A DNA stretch of 64,000 bases from Marinobacter sp. (GTDB lineage: Bacteria; Pseudomonadota; Gammaproteobacteria; Pseudomonadales; Oleiphilaceae). Shown here piece after piece: positions 8,045 to 17,000 of the stretch. The stretch is taken from assembly GCA_014359475.1 (NCBI GenBank), contig JACIZI010000014.1:1-64000 (forward strand). The letters run 5' to 3'. How positions within the stretch are numbered: position 1 is the stretch's first letter; each line of letters opens with the position of its first letter. Below the pieces are notes generated by a model. The model worked only from the letters and a program-made list of their open reading frames with translations, did no database searches and was not told the DNA's origin. Made by a program: the position numbers and the translations under genes.

Positions 8045-10383
8045 ACATCTCCCCCACCAATCCTTGTGTCGGTCTGGGCTACCAGAGCCCCGTTATCATC
8101 CAGCAACACCACCACGGCGTTCTGGCCTTCCATGTCTTCGTCTTCCACCACTACCGATGCTCTGCCGTCTTCCTTCAACGGCTTGGTGCCGAGCACGACA
8201 CTGCTGGACGCTTCCCCGGCACGGGTTCGGATATCCAGAGTCAGGCATTTGTACTGACCTTCCACGGCTACCGTGCAGCGAAGCCCCTTCCAGACCAGAT
8301 CGGTGAACTCAATCGTAGCCTGAGCGCCTGCCCCCCCTGTTACGACCAACTGCAAGGTCAGGCACTCCTGCAGGCTCAGGCCGCCGTGGGCATACTCCTC
8401 ACCGTTCTTGTAACAGCTGACACCATCGGCCAACGCGAAATAGTGGCTCGGGTTCCAATACCAGGGAAACACCCGCTCCTGGGTGTCTGCACCAGGCTTG
8501 AGCGCAGCACAGCGGCCCCATTTGCTGTCGGCGAGTACGCTTGGCAACTGGGTTTTGGGCAAGCCTCCGGGCAACAACAGCCAACCATGGTCGGTAACCA
8601 CCCGAACCCGCTTCCAGCCGGCAGCCAGTAATTCGGTAATCCGGGTCTGAACCTCCTGCAGCAGGTTGTCCAGGTGTTTGGCCAGCTTCCAGCCCCGGTC
8701 GTGGCCTTCATGGTCGATATCGCCGAACTCGCACCAGGCAAAGCCCTGGCCATCACCATTGTCCGTGCGGTCCAGAACACGCCAACCGGCCTCTTTCAAC
8801 AGCTTCTTGTGATGATAGCCACCCTTCAGAGACTGGCCTGTCTCGGCCACAGCGGGTTCGAAGTCAGCGCTCGCGTCGTCACCTTTAATCTTGTCCCGTA
8901 CCGGAGATACAGCCACCTTGCCCGTTGCCGTAACACTGGGCAGCGCCGTCCACACCGGAGTTTCAGAGATCTCCAGACCTGCGGCTTCCAGGCGTTCAAC
9001 CAGACGTTTACCGGTATCAAAACGCAAACCATCCACAAACAGCACGCAATCGCCCTGCTCAGCCGGGAATTGTGGAGCATTCTCACAAGAGCCGCCGGGG
9101 TAACTGGCACCGTCCACATGCTTTTGCAGATAACGGGCCGAATCTTCCATCCAGGGCAGATAAATAGCCCTGATGGCTGTGGTGACGGCATTCAGGTCAT
9201 CGTTGCTGGTTACTTCAGCCAGCGCCCGCATCACGCTGTCATCCACCTTCCAGCCAGTACTGGCATAGCCATTGGCAAGATCGGTGACCGTGCCGGCCGC
9301 AAGAGCCGTTTTCGCGTGTTCTGCCATGGTCGCCAGGTGCTTCAGTGCCAACGCGAGGGATGCCTCGCCCAACTCCGCCCATACCAGTGAGCGGCGGCCA
9401 CCGTGGGCTTGCTCCAGGTCTTTAAGCTGCGCTATGGCCTTGTGAGCTGGCATATTACTCAGCGCTAACAGATCCCGGCGTAAATGTTCTTCCTGGCTCT
9501 GGTTCCACTGCGGCCAGCCACCGGCCACGGATTCATCCGCGAACAAGTCGAAAGACGGCGGCTGACACTTGCGGATCTGGTCCGGAATGTGTGGATAACG
9601 ATTAGGCGCTTCGCAAAACCGCTCCCACACCGCCTGCCAGGGGCCCTCATGATTGGCCAGTTTGTTACATCCGGCCAGAATACCGTCCTGCTGAGGATTG
9701 AACGCCAGCTGGGACTGACACACCGAAACAAAGGCCTGCCATTCGTTCTCGCCCCGGGCAGCCTGAAACGCCTCGCCCTGGTCCAGCCACAACAACAGGT
9801 CCCGGGTGGGGTCACCACCGGTCAACAGGGTATTGAAGTAGTCTTTATCCAGCCGTTTGCCTTTGAGCAGCTCAACTTCCTCACCCAGCAAACGGTACAG
9901 CGCTAACTGCATTGCGTGGCGGCTTTCGCTGTCCTGAGCAACATCCAGGCCCAGGCCGCCCTGGTCGGACTTCAGATAGGCCAGAATGGTCCAGTCCTTG
10001 GCATTCACCTGAGACCAGATCACGCCCCGGTACTGCAGCTCTGCCAGAGGCTTCAACTCATCCGGGCAGCTCTCCACCGCCCGCAAATCCTGGCGGCTGA
10101 CGCCGGGCAGATACAGAATCGGTGCTTTGCCTTCCGGTAACTCAACATCTTCCGCGAACCCGGCAATGGCATATCGAAGCCAGATTGCCGGGCCGGTGCG
10201 TTTCTCCGGGGCGTAATCACCCAGTACCATCAGCTCGGGCAGCTCAGCTTGCAGCACCGGAATTACGGCTTCCCACTGGCGATCACGGTCTGGCCACAGA
10301 ATGCAGGCGGGGGCCACCTGTATGTCCGGGTTGTAAATGCCGGCATCACGGATCGCCTTCAGGAGATAGTCCAGAACTCTCAT
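8041..10383 (-). CDS. pglZ: BREX phosphatase-fold protein PglZ (probably type B)
   Basis: A 780-residue alkaline-phosphatase-superfamily protein and BREX core component. The metal-binding core appears as LFVDGLRFDTGKRL (about residue 445) and VVTDHGWLLLPGG (about 595). The opening MRVLDYLLKAIRDAG and the long helical N-terminal half match what NCBI names BREX-1 PglZ type B; the assignment to type B is from memory. The C-terminus is beta-rich. In BREX systems PglZ is needed for both methylation and defence, although its substrate is unsettled. The ATG is coupled by ATGA to the upstream HNH gene (10380-10383) and the stop to brxL. It is separated from pglX by five inserted genes, which is unusual. 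Confidence 0.92.
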   Translation of the reverse strand: MRVLDYLLKAIRDAGIYNPDIQVAPACILWPDRDRQWEAVIPVLQAELPELMVLGDYAPEKRTGPAIWLRYAIAGFAEDVELPEGKAPILYLPGVSRQDLRAVESCPDELKPLAELQYRGVIWSQVNAKDWTILAYLKSDQGGLGLDVAQDSESRHAMQLALYRLLGEEVELLKGKRLDKDYFNTLLTGGDPTRDLLLWLDQGEAFQAARGENEWQAFVSVCQSQLAFNPQQDGILAGCNKLANHEGPWQAVWERFCEAPNRYPHIPDQIRKCQPPSFDLFADESVAGGWPQWNQSQEEHLRRDLLALSNMPAHKAIAQLKDLEQAHGGRRSLVWAELGEASLALALKHLATMAEHAKTALAAGTVTDLANGYASTGWKVDDSVMRALAEVTSNDDLNAVTTAIRAIYLPWMEDSARYLQKHVDGASYPGGSCENAPQFPAEQGDCVLFVDGLRFDTGKRLVERLEAAGLEISETPVWTALPSVTATGKVAVSPVRDKIKGDDASADFEPAVAETGQSLKGGYHHKKLLKEAGWRVLDRTDNGDGQGFAWCEFGDIDHEGHDRGWKLAKHLDNLLQEVQTRITELLAAGWKRVRVVTDHGWLLLPGGLPKTQLPSVLADSKWGRCAALKPGADTQERVFPWYWNPSHYFALADGVSCYKNGEEYAHGGLSLQECLTLQLVVTGGAGAQATIEFTDLVWKGLRCTVAVEGQYKCLTLDIRTRAGEASSSVVLGTKPLKEDGRASVVVEDEDMEGQNAVVVLLDDNGALVAQTDTRIGGGDV

Positions 10384-10979
10384 ATCACCCCCTGCCGCTT
10401 GGCTTCAAACCAAACAAAAGGCGAATAACTGCGGAGATAATCCTCCGGGTACCCCTTCTGCCAATAATTATCGAATAACCTGGCCCGAAGCTCCCGGTTC
10501 ACCGGGTCATCAAGCCCCAGGCGATCAATCGTTGCCTGAACCCTCGCTGAAACCTCCCCGGGCAGATCCTGAGACGGGTAAACCCTGCCACTGACCAGCT
10601 CCAGGCAGAACCAACCGGTTTCCACTTCAAAAGGGTCCAGAACATCCTCGTAATCCCTTTTCCGACTATTCATCGTGGAACACGCCAGGCGGTAATTACT
10701 CCATTCGTAGGCCAGGTCGGCCCGTTTAGACTTGGCAATAAAGTGATCAACGGAGCCACCACCTGTCGCCCGTTCGAAATGAACAGCAAGGTAGGCGCAG
10801 AATCCGCCATAACGCCCATAGAGATCGTCCAGACATTTGCGCCAGTATGGCGAAAGCTCCGTGTTTGAGGCCACGGGCTTATCCAGCGGGATCTGCTTTC
10901 TGTCCAGCCAGGCAAGGCCCTTCTGCCTTACCTGTTTGTCAAAAGAATCCGGTTCAGGCTGGGGTGACACATGAATCAT
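10380..10979 (-). CDS. HNH endonuclease-like protein (PtuB-like partner)
   Basis: A 199-residue protein with an HNH/ββα-metal core: a cysteine region (GFCAYLAVHFE), then GGGSVDHFIAKS, then EWSNYRLACSTMNSRKRD. The second Asp-His and the Asn of the motif are present, while the last position reads MNSRK, as in the TIGR02646-like group. The first knuckle has Cys-Ala-Tyr-Leu instead of the common C-x-x-C, so zinc binding may be reduced. It directly follows an ATPase gene with an ATGA overlap (start 10979, chosen for this reason over an upstream frame to 11015). An ATPase + HNH pair is the layout of Septu (PtuA-PtuB), so it probably acts as the effector nuclease of a two-gene system embedded in BREX. 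Confidence 0.78.
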   Translation of the reverse strand: MIHVSPQPEPDSFDKQVRQKGLAWLDRKQIPLDKPVASNTELSPYWRKCLDDLYGRYGGFCAYLAVHFERATGGGSVDHFIAKSKRADLAYEWSNYRLACSTMNSRKRDYEDVLDPFEVETGWFCLELVSGRVYPSQDLPGEVSARVQATIDRLGLDDPVNRELRARLFDNYWQKGYPEDYLRSYSPFVWFEAKRQGVI

Positions 10980-12259
10980 GAAATCCACCCTTTCTTCTCG
11001 GCGACAAAGCGCCACCGCATCCAGAACGGGTCCGTGTCTGACAGCACGGCTCTGAGCTGCTTATCCAACCGTTGCGCATCGGCCTGGTTGAAATTCTCAT
11101 CACTCAGTGCCTTTGCCGCGCGTTCCAGCACCTCTTCCGCTTCCACTGAGTAGCCACTGCGCAGATCAAAGGCATCGCTGGTCAGCCAGGCCCGCACATC
11201 CCCCTGACGAACGAAGGGGCGCTTGGTCAGAGCAACCTGGTTATCTACAAGGTCCAGATCAAACCAGGCATCTTTGTCCTCATCAAACAAAGGCTCCACC
11301 GATGCCATAATCAGCGGAGAATGGGTCGCCGCAATCAATTGCACATCCGGCGAGGTCATCAGCTGATCCATCACTTTCATCAGGGCCGGAATCACGGTTC
11401 TCTGCCACTTGGGGTGAAGGTGGGATTCCACCTCATCCACCAGAAACACCGATTTCGTCTCCGCGTCTTCACCCAGCAACTCTTTGGCTTTCAGGTGCTC
11501 TTCCCAACACCACACCAGAAAATAGGCCAGCGAGATAATCCGCCGCATACCGGAAGAGGCGTGAACAACCGCCACTTGTTGGCCATAGGGCATTTTCAGA
11601 GTCGGCATGTCCCGGGCGTCGTCCAGGCTGATGCGGGTTAATTCTCCCGGCGCGAGCTTTTCGTCTGCAGAGGGAGAGAGCACACCCAGGACAGCGGTTA
11701 GCAACTCGAAAGCACGGCCCTTTTCCTTCTGCCAACCGGCCCAATCGCGGATAAGGCCATTACAAAGCCAGGTACCGTCTTCTTCTCGACGGAGGCCATC
11801 CCAGACATCTTTGGGACCAAAAACATAAGCAGGAGGCCGCCCAGCGCCCTCTTCATTGTTTTTCTTCCAATAATTACGTGCCGGGTCCCAAACCGCAAAA
11901 CTACCGTCAGCAAGAGCGTAAAACACCATGCCCGGATTGGCAGGCCGACCCTTGCGCACTTGCCAGCTTTGCAGCTTTGGCTGAAAAGTGCTGGTGTACT
12001 CCATGGTTGTGGAAGCCGCCGAAAATGAGAAATCAATCTCCGCTTTCTGCTTCTTGTCTGTGGGCAGTGCAACCTTTCCGGATGTCAGCTTCGGATTCAC
12101 TTCTGCCGGCCATTTCCGGGTCATGGCCCACCAGGCGATATCCAGCAGAAAGCTTTTACCCAGGCCGTTATCGCCGGTTAGCAAGTTCAGCCGTTCACCA
12201 AAAACCAGATCCATCTCTGGCGCAGGGCCAACGTTGGTCATCTTCAGATGTTTAATCAT
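10976..12259 (-). CDS. RecF/SMC-like AAA ATPase (PtuA-like)
   Basis: A 427-residue ABC-type ATPase. Walker A is TGDNGLGKSF (about residues 29-38), the signature region is SSGMRRIISLAYFL, Walker B is SVFLVDEVESHLHP (about 285) and the switch histidine is in AATHSPL. The coiled-coil part between the two halves is short, as in PtuA and OLD-like proteins. It is preceded by a good ribosome-binding site (AGAGGGA) and its ATG overlaps the stop of a 24-codon mini-ORF. It is coupled to the downstream HNH gene. In Septu the ATPase complex senses phage and licenses the HNH nuclease; I infer the same division of labour here. Retron-type and other defence ATPases share this fold, so the exact family needs a profile search. 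Confidence 0.82.
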   Translation of the reverse strand: MIKHLKMTNVGPAPEMDLVFGERLNLLTGDNGLGKSFLLDIAWWAMTRKWPAEVNPKLTSGKVALPTDKKQKAEIDFSFSAASTTMEYTSTFQPKLQSWQVRKGRPANPGMVFYALADGSFAVWDPARNYWKKNNEEGAGRPPAYVFGPKDVWDGLRREEDGTWLCNGLIRDWAGWQKEKGRAFELLTAVLGVLSPSADEKLAPGELTRISLDDARDMPTLKMPYGQQVAVVHASSGMRRIISLAYFLVWCWEEHLKAKELLGEDAETKSVFLVDEVESHLHPKWQRTVIPALMKVMDQLMTSPDVQLIAATHSPLIMASVEPLFDEDKDAWFDLDLVDNQVALTKRPFVRQGDVRAWLTSDAFDLRSGYSVEAEEVLERAAKALSDENFNQADAQRLDKQLRAVLSDTDPFWMRWRFVAEKKGWIS

Positions 12260-12330
12260 GTTGATCCCTCTCTGGATTCTCTGATGGCCTGTTTCTGTAC
12301 CAAAGCCAGATGATAATCAAAAACCCTCAT
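12256..12330 (-). CDS. 24-codon mini-ORF linking two embedded defence modules
   Basis: A tiny frame that exactly fills the gap between the DUF4276 gene and the PtuA-like ATPase gene. Its ATG (12330-12328) overlaps the upstream TGA as ATGA, and its own TGA (12258-12256) overlaps the downstream ATG as ATGA. A purine-rich AGAGGTGG lies just upstream. The peptide starts MRVFDYHLALVQKQ and has no further feature. Its first residues resemble the start of PglZ in this operon (MRVLDYLLKAI), so it could be the remnant of a copied pglZ start left by recombination. Alternatively it is a translated linker that keeps ribosomes coupled, or a real small protein. The double overlap makes chance less likely, but expression is unproven. 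Confidence 0.45.
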   Translation of the reverse strand: MRVFDYHLALVQKQAIRESREGST

Positions 12331-12980
12331 GCACCACCTCTGGCACCCAATGCCTCTATCCGTTCTACCCAAGCATCAAAAAGAGGGCACTCCTGACGAA
12401 TAGCATCCAGGCCGATATCCAAAGCTATCAATGAACCATGAGCGACTTTGTCATAGGTATCGCATACCGCCAGAATGCGCTTTGAAGGTGCTGTCTCTCG
12501 ACCTTCGTTAATGTGCTCGGGGCTATCGAAACCGCGGCGGATCTGCGTCAGTTCGGCGACCACACCTGGCTCATCAAACCAGTCTGAGAAGGCATCCGGG
12601 GCACTAAACAAGAGACCTTCAAACTCATGCACAACCACGTTAGCCAAGAAATTAGGCTGGGCTATATCGTTCTGAAAGGCCTCTTCTACTGCTTTAGCCC
12701 TAGTGATGGAATCTCCTGGCGCCTTCATGGCCGGAAAATCAGTGGGTAACCCATAGAAGTCCAGCAATGTGGTCACCCAGGCGGAGGCATCCTCCTTGCA
12801 TTTATTCTCCACCTGCCATTTTATCTTCCCATAAGACGACACACCGCCTTTTCCTTGCGGACCGGTGCGAATAATGATGGGGTTCAGCCAGATGTTAAGG
12901 CGTTGAAAGTGCGGACCGAGAACCTCGCGCACAAACACATCTTCCGTTTGGCCTTCACAGAAAATATGTACCCGGATCAT
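12327..12980 (-). CDS. DUF4276 (Toprim-like) protein, partner of AAA ATPase
   Basis: A 217-residue protein of the DUF4276 family. It opens with MIRVHIFCEGQTEDVF, the conserved glutamate-containing Toprim-like start, and later has VVVHEFEGLLFSAPDAF and an acidic stretch (CDTYDKVAHG) typical of the family. Toprim-like proteins of this kind are nucleases or nuclease-like effectors paired with AAA ATPases. The ATG at 12980 gives an ATGA overlap with the upstream ATPase; a longer frame to 13016 lacks support. ATPase + DUF4276 pairs recall AbiL, and more loosely PARIS, which uses a different Toprim-like family. I infer a two-gene abortive-infection-type module. Assignment to a named system is not possible by eye. 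Confidence 0.82.
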   Translation of the reverse strand: MIRVHIFCEGQTEDVFVREVLGPHFQRLNIWLNPIIIRTGPQGKGGVSSYGKIKWQVENKCKEDASAWVTTLLDFYGLPTDFPAMKAPGDSITRAKAVEEAFQNDIAQPNFLANVVVHEFEGLLFSAPDAFSDWFDEPGVVAELTQIRRGFDSPEHINEGRETAPSKRILAVCDTYDKVAHGSLIALDIGLDAIRQECPLFDAWVERIEALGARGGA

Positions 12981-14062
12981 CGTGTTGGTCTCCCACCCAG
13001 GACATTTTTCTGCCACAACTCGCCGAGAGAGTATTCATTGAGCCAAGCGTCCAGCGCCTTGGGGTCGAGACGGTGTAGATGGGTATAACCCTCTGTCCGA
13101 TCCGCAACCACAACATCCTCTGAGGAAAATTCATTCAGAAGGTCGGTAGATTGAGTGGAAACGATGACCTGCTTATTCTTGGACGTTGACCGCAATAAAG
13201 ACGCAAGCAAATTGATCGCGAATGGATGTAAACCAAGTTCCGGTTCATCAATCAAGATTGTTTCAGGTTGAAGCTCCTCGGGCTGCATAAGAACTGTCGT
13301 CAGGCAAATAAATCGTAGGGTTCCATCAGACAGAAGATGGGCCTTAAAAGGCACATCTTCTCCCTTTTCTGTCCACTCAAGCTCTATCTGATCCTTGCTG
13401 TCTGGCTGTGGGCGCAGTAAAAAATCGCCAAAGAAGGGCGCGACCAGACGAACCGTCTTAACAATACGTTTGTAATGGGATGGATGCTGGCCTTGCAGGA
13501 AGTAGAGAAACGCAGCCAGATTTCGGGCATCTGGGCGCAAGTAAAGGTTGTCGTTAATGCCATGCCGTTGTTTGACTAAAGCACTGTCGCTGGTGTCATG
13601 GAAATGATAAAGGCGCCAGCTCTTCATGGGAGGGACTGTGTAATTGTAGATCCGCGTAAAACGCTTCTGTGACTCCACTTCCGTTTCGAAGTGACCAGAA
13701 CAGATCGTCCAGTCTCCCTTCACATTCCACCAAAAACTCTCTTCCGCAAACATCATGCGGTTATCCTGGGTTGGCTCTAACGTAAACTTATAGCCGTTGT
13801 TGCCGAAATAAAGCTCAGCATGGATCTGCTCTGTCTTTTTACGCCCAAAGTGCAGTAGGGCATCGGGACCACCCTGTTTGCTGACATAGCGCTGCAGGTT
13901 GCCTTCAAGCATCTGCTGAATTAGCCGAAAGAAGCCGATAAAGTTAGACTTACCGGCACCATTCGGACCGATAAGTACATTCAGCTCCTTTAGCTCCAGA
14001 TCACATTCGCGGATGGATTTGAACCCGCGCAAAACGATGCGAGATAGTTGATTTGGGTTCAT
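12977..14062 (-). CDS. AAA_21-type ATPase paired with DUF4276
   Basis: A 361-residue ABC-class ATPase with Walker A IGPNGAGKSN (about residues 32-41), an LLSDGTLRF signature, Walker B ETILIDEPELGLHP (about 275) and VSTQSTDLL. The N-terminus (RIVLRGFKSI) is typical of AAA_21 / RecF-like defence ATPases. Its start overlaps the stop of the 1081-residue gene (ATGA, 14059-14062) and its stop overlaps the DUF4276 start in the same way, so three genes form one translational unit. The base composition here is visibly more AT-rich than in pglX, in line with separate acquisition. It probably acts as the sensor or regulator of the DUF4276 effector. Confidence 0.85.
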   Translation of the reverse strand: MNPNQLSRIVLRGFKSIRECDLELKELNVLIGPNGAGKSNFIGFFRLIQQMLEGNLQRYVSKQGGPDALLHFGRKKTEQIHAELYFGNNGYKFTLEPTQDNRMMFAEESFWWNVKGDWTICSGHFETEVESQKRFTRIYNYTVPPMKSWRLYHFHDTSDSALVKQRHGINDNLYLRPDARNLAAFLYFLQGQHPSHYKRIVKTVRLVAPFFGDFLLRPQPDSKDQIELEWTEKGEDVPFKAHLLSDGTLRFICLTTVLMQPEELQPETILIDEPELGLHPFAINLLASLLRSTSKNKQVIVSTQSTDLLNEFSSEDVVVADRTEGYTHLHRLDPKALDAWLNEYSLGELWQKNVLGGRPTR

Positions 14063-17000
14063 GCTTCGTCACCCTTATGATGTTCAGATATGATGCGTTC
14101 GGCTTCCCTATCATAAATTTCAGACAGATCCCGTAGAGTGCGAGCTAACCTGTGAAAATTAGCATTCTCGACATCCTCTGCTTTTTGACGGTACTGCTCT
14201 GCAAGCTCCTTTTCAGGCTTTGCAGTTGGGTCAACCCAATGGACGCCACGGGAACTGAACGACGCTGAATGGAAACCTCTTCGCATTTTTTCAGAGTCCC
14301 GGCTATTCAGGACATCGGCAGCAGCACGGTGAATCCACAATCCATCCTCATCTTGAGGCACGTAAAGTAGCACTTTGCCAATATGGATAAGGGCAGGTTC
14401 TAGGTGCCCTGATTCTGCGCAGGAAATCTTCACCTTCTCAACCCAGCTTCTGAAATGCTCTGCGTCGAACGACTCATCATCCATTTGTCCTGGAGGACGA
14501 TTCCATTCACTGATCAGGCGATAAGCGTTGGTGGCTATTGCCTTTTGTTCTTCAGAAGGCTCTTCGGTTTTGTCTCCCTCTTTTTTCGAACGGTAAATCA
14601 GTCGAATCACTTCGCAGAAAAAATCAGGCTCATTAGCCAATTTTCGATGTAAGTAAACAGGTTTGTTCCCATCGAGTTGGTTAAGTAATGGCAAGTAGGC
14701 CCATTCAACTCTGAAAAGATCGTCATCACTAACGGCGCTATCCGACTGTAAGTGCTTTATTAGCTCAACCATGTGATAACTATCCATGGCGTGGTTTGGC
14801 TCGCTGGATTTTAGCGCTCCAAGAAGAGCGCGCACGCATCGCTTCGGATCAATCGCACTCTTCGAATGCAGCATTCTTTCCAGACAGGTTATGGCTGCGT
14901 GTGGCCGCCCGTACTCGAGGAGCTTTTCAATGGCAAACCCAAGATCTTCCTTGGTGTCATAGGGGAAAGCACTTGCCCGAATCCAATAATGCTCCTGATG
15001 CTGGTCGAGCCACTGAACCGCTCGCTCCCAAGCGTCTCGACAGAAAGGCAAGCAAGCGAGAAATTGTCCCGTTTGTTTGTGGCCCCATCCCACTCTATTT
15101 ACCTTGTCGCACCAATCCCAACCTTCATCATGACGGCGGCGCCATATAAACGCGCCCACCAGGTCCAGATGCTTTTCGTTCTCCGAATCCAAAAAGTCCG
15201 GTAGCAGCGTTTTTTCAATATCCGGCACAGATAGGTCAGCCAATGCGGCGCCAACATCACGAGGTGATGAGACGGTCTCGGCAAAACGAATTGCACCGTC
15301 TACACCATCTTTTGCAATAATCTCACTGATGGCTGATGCTCGCCGCTCATCAAGCTTTCTACGCTGCTCCTCCCAGTTTCCAGACTCCTCGTAGAGGTCA
15401 AAGTCTCGACCTGAAAAAAGCTCCTGGTATAAGAGAAAGGGATCAGTCGGGGCCAGCTTATCCATAACAGCCTCGAGCGGCTTTAACAGCTCGTCAGGTA
15501 GCGACCACTCTGCCTCTGGGAATCGCCGGTGTTTCTTGGTGAACTTGGAAAGTCGACGCCACAGGATTTGTCGTTGATCTTCAGGAAGCGACCGAACCTG
15601 ATCGGAAGACAGAGTTTCAATCACCTGATCGAATGCTGGCCGAGTCAGATTGTCAGAGTGGTCAATTAACTCAGAAAGCTTGGCAATATCCAGTCCGGCT
15701 GCACTGACCGCTAGCTCTGCGTATGACGATGTCTGTAACCAATACTCATGCTTTGTAACCCCTTTTTCCCAGTCATCCGGGATGATCTCTCTCCACTGCG
15801 GCTTATGGGTGCCAGAAGTCATCTGGTGTTGGTTGGGGAGCAGGCTTAATAAAAGGCTCCAGCCAATGTCTGGCCATTCTTTGATAACGGTTTGTACCGC
15901 TACCTTGCGCTTTTCGATGCTTGCAAGTGTATGCGGCATCCAGGGAAGCAAAATGTCTGTCAAGGAGTTGGCTGGGCGGTTTGCCCATTGGCCACCTGGG
16001 TCATGGCTGGCTAGTTCAGCCAGCAGATCACATACTCTAACAAGATACTGCTCATCCCAAGCTATACCTTCCAAAGCCCAGAGCAGCCCTGTCATATGGT
16101 TGCTACCGGTGATGCCTACGCCTTCCTGAGCAAAGAGCTCATCGAATGGGCAAGGGGACGATCGTAAAGCTGTTTCTACGGCATCAAGAAATTCTTTGGG
16201 CGCTGCTTCGGACAAGGTAGGCAGCAGACCGTTAAGGCTTCCCCATAACGTCCAATCCGCGCTGTCAAAGATATTCCGAATCGCCAAAACGGCTGTTATG
16301 TCGGCATTTCCAAGGGTGCAGTTGCTGCAAGCTTCCGGATAACAACCCAGAATGGCCAACCCTTCTGCAATCCCGCTGCGAATTGCGGGGGAATAGCTCG
16401 GTACTTTCCCGTGAATGCTGGCTGCATAACGCTCTTCTGGTGGCAGCTCAAAAGCGGGATCCTGTTCTTTCAAAACAATAGTGGTCAGCGATTTAAATAC
16501 CTCCAGGTTTGGATCAAGAATTCTCGAACCCAAAAGCTTAAATAACTCTTTCCGGTGGGTTACAACCCACACGCCATCTTTCAACGATAAGGGGCTATTT
16601 GGCAGGTGTAATATTTCACGAGCCACCTTAATCCAATCTTCGTATCTCATATCGAGAATACGAGATAGAGCCTCCTTATCAGCTTGCTTCTTTTCATTCC
16701 ATGATCCAACCAGACTTACCAGTGCTAACAGGGTCGCATCTGGATGATTCTTCCAGTCATCTGAAAGTTCATCTTTCTCAGGCCTCACGTTACTGGCCAG
16801 GTTATAGATTGCCGCCTTAACAGCGGTAAGGCTCATCTCAGCGGTGTACCTGTCCGGATCAAAGCCCTCTTTCATCTGCTGGTACGGATGGATGTAGTTA
16901 CGGAAATTTCTCAGATGTTGCCCGAAATTCTTTACATCGAGCCGAAGGATTCCAATGTTGTGAGCAACATCTATAAGCTGTGCGAGACTCCAGTCTTTAA

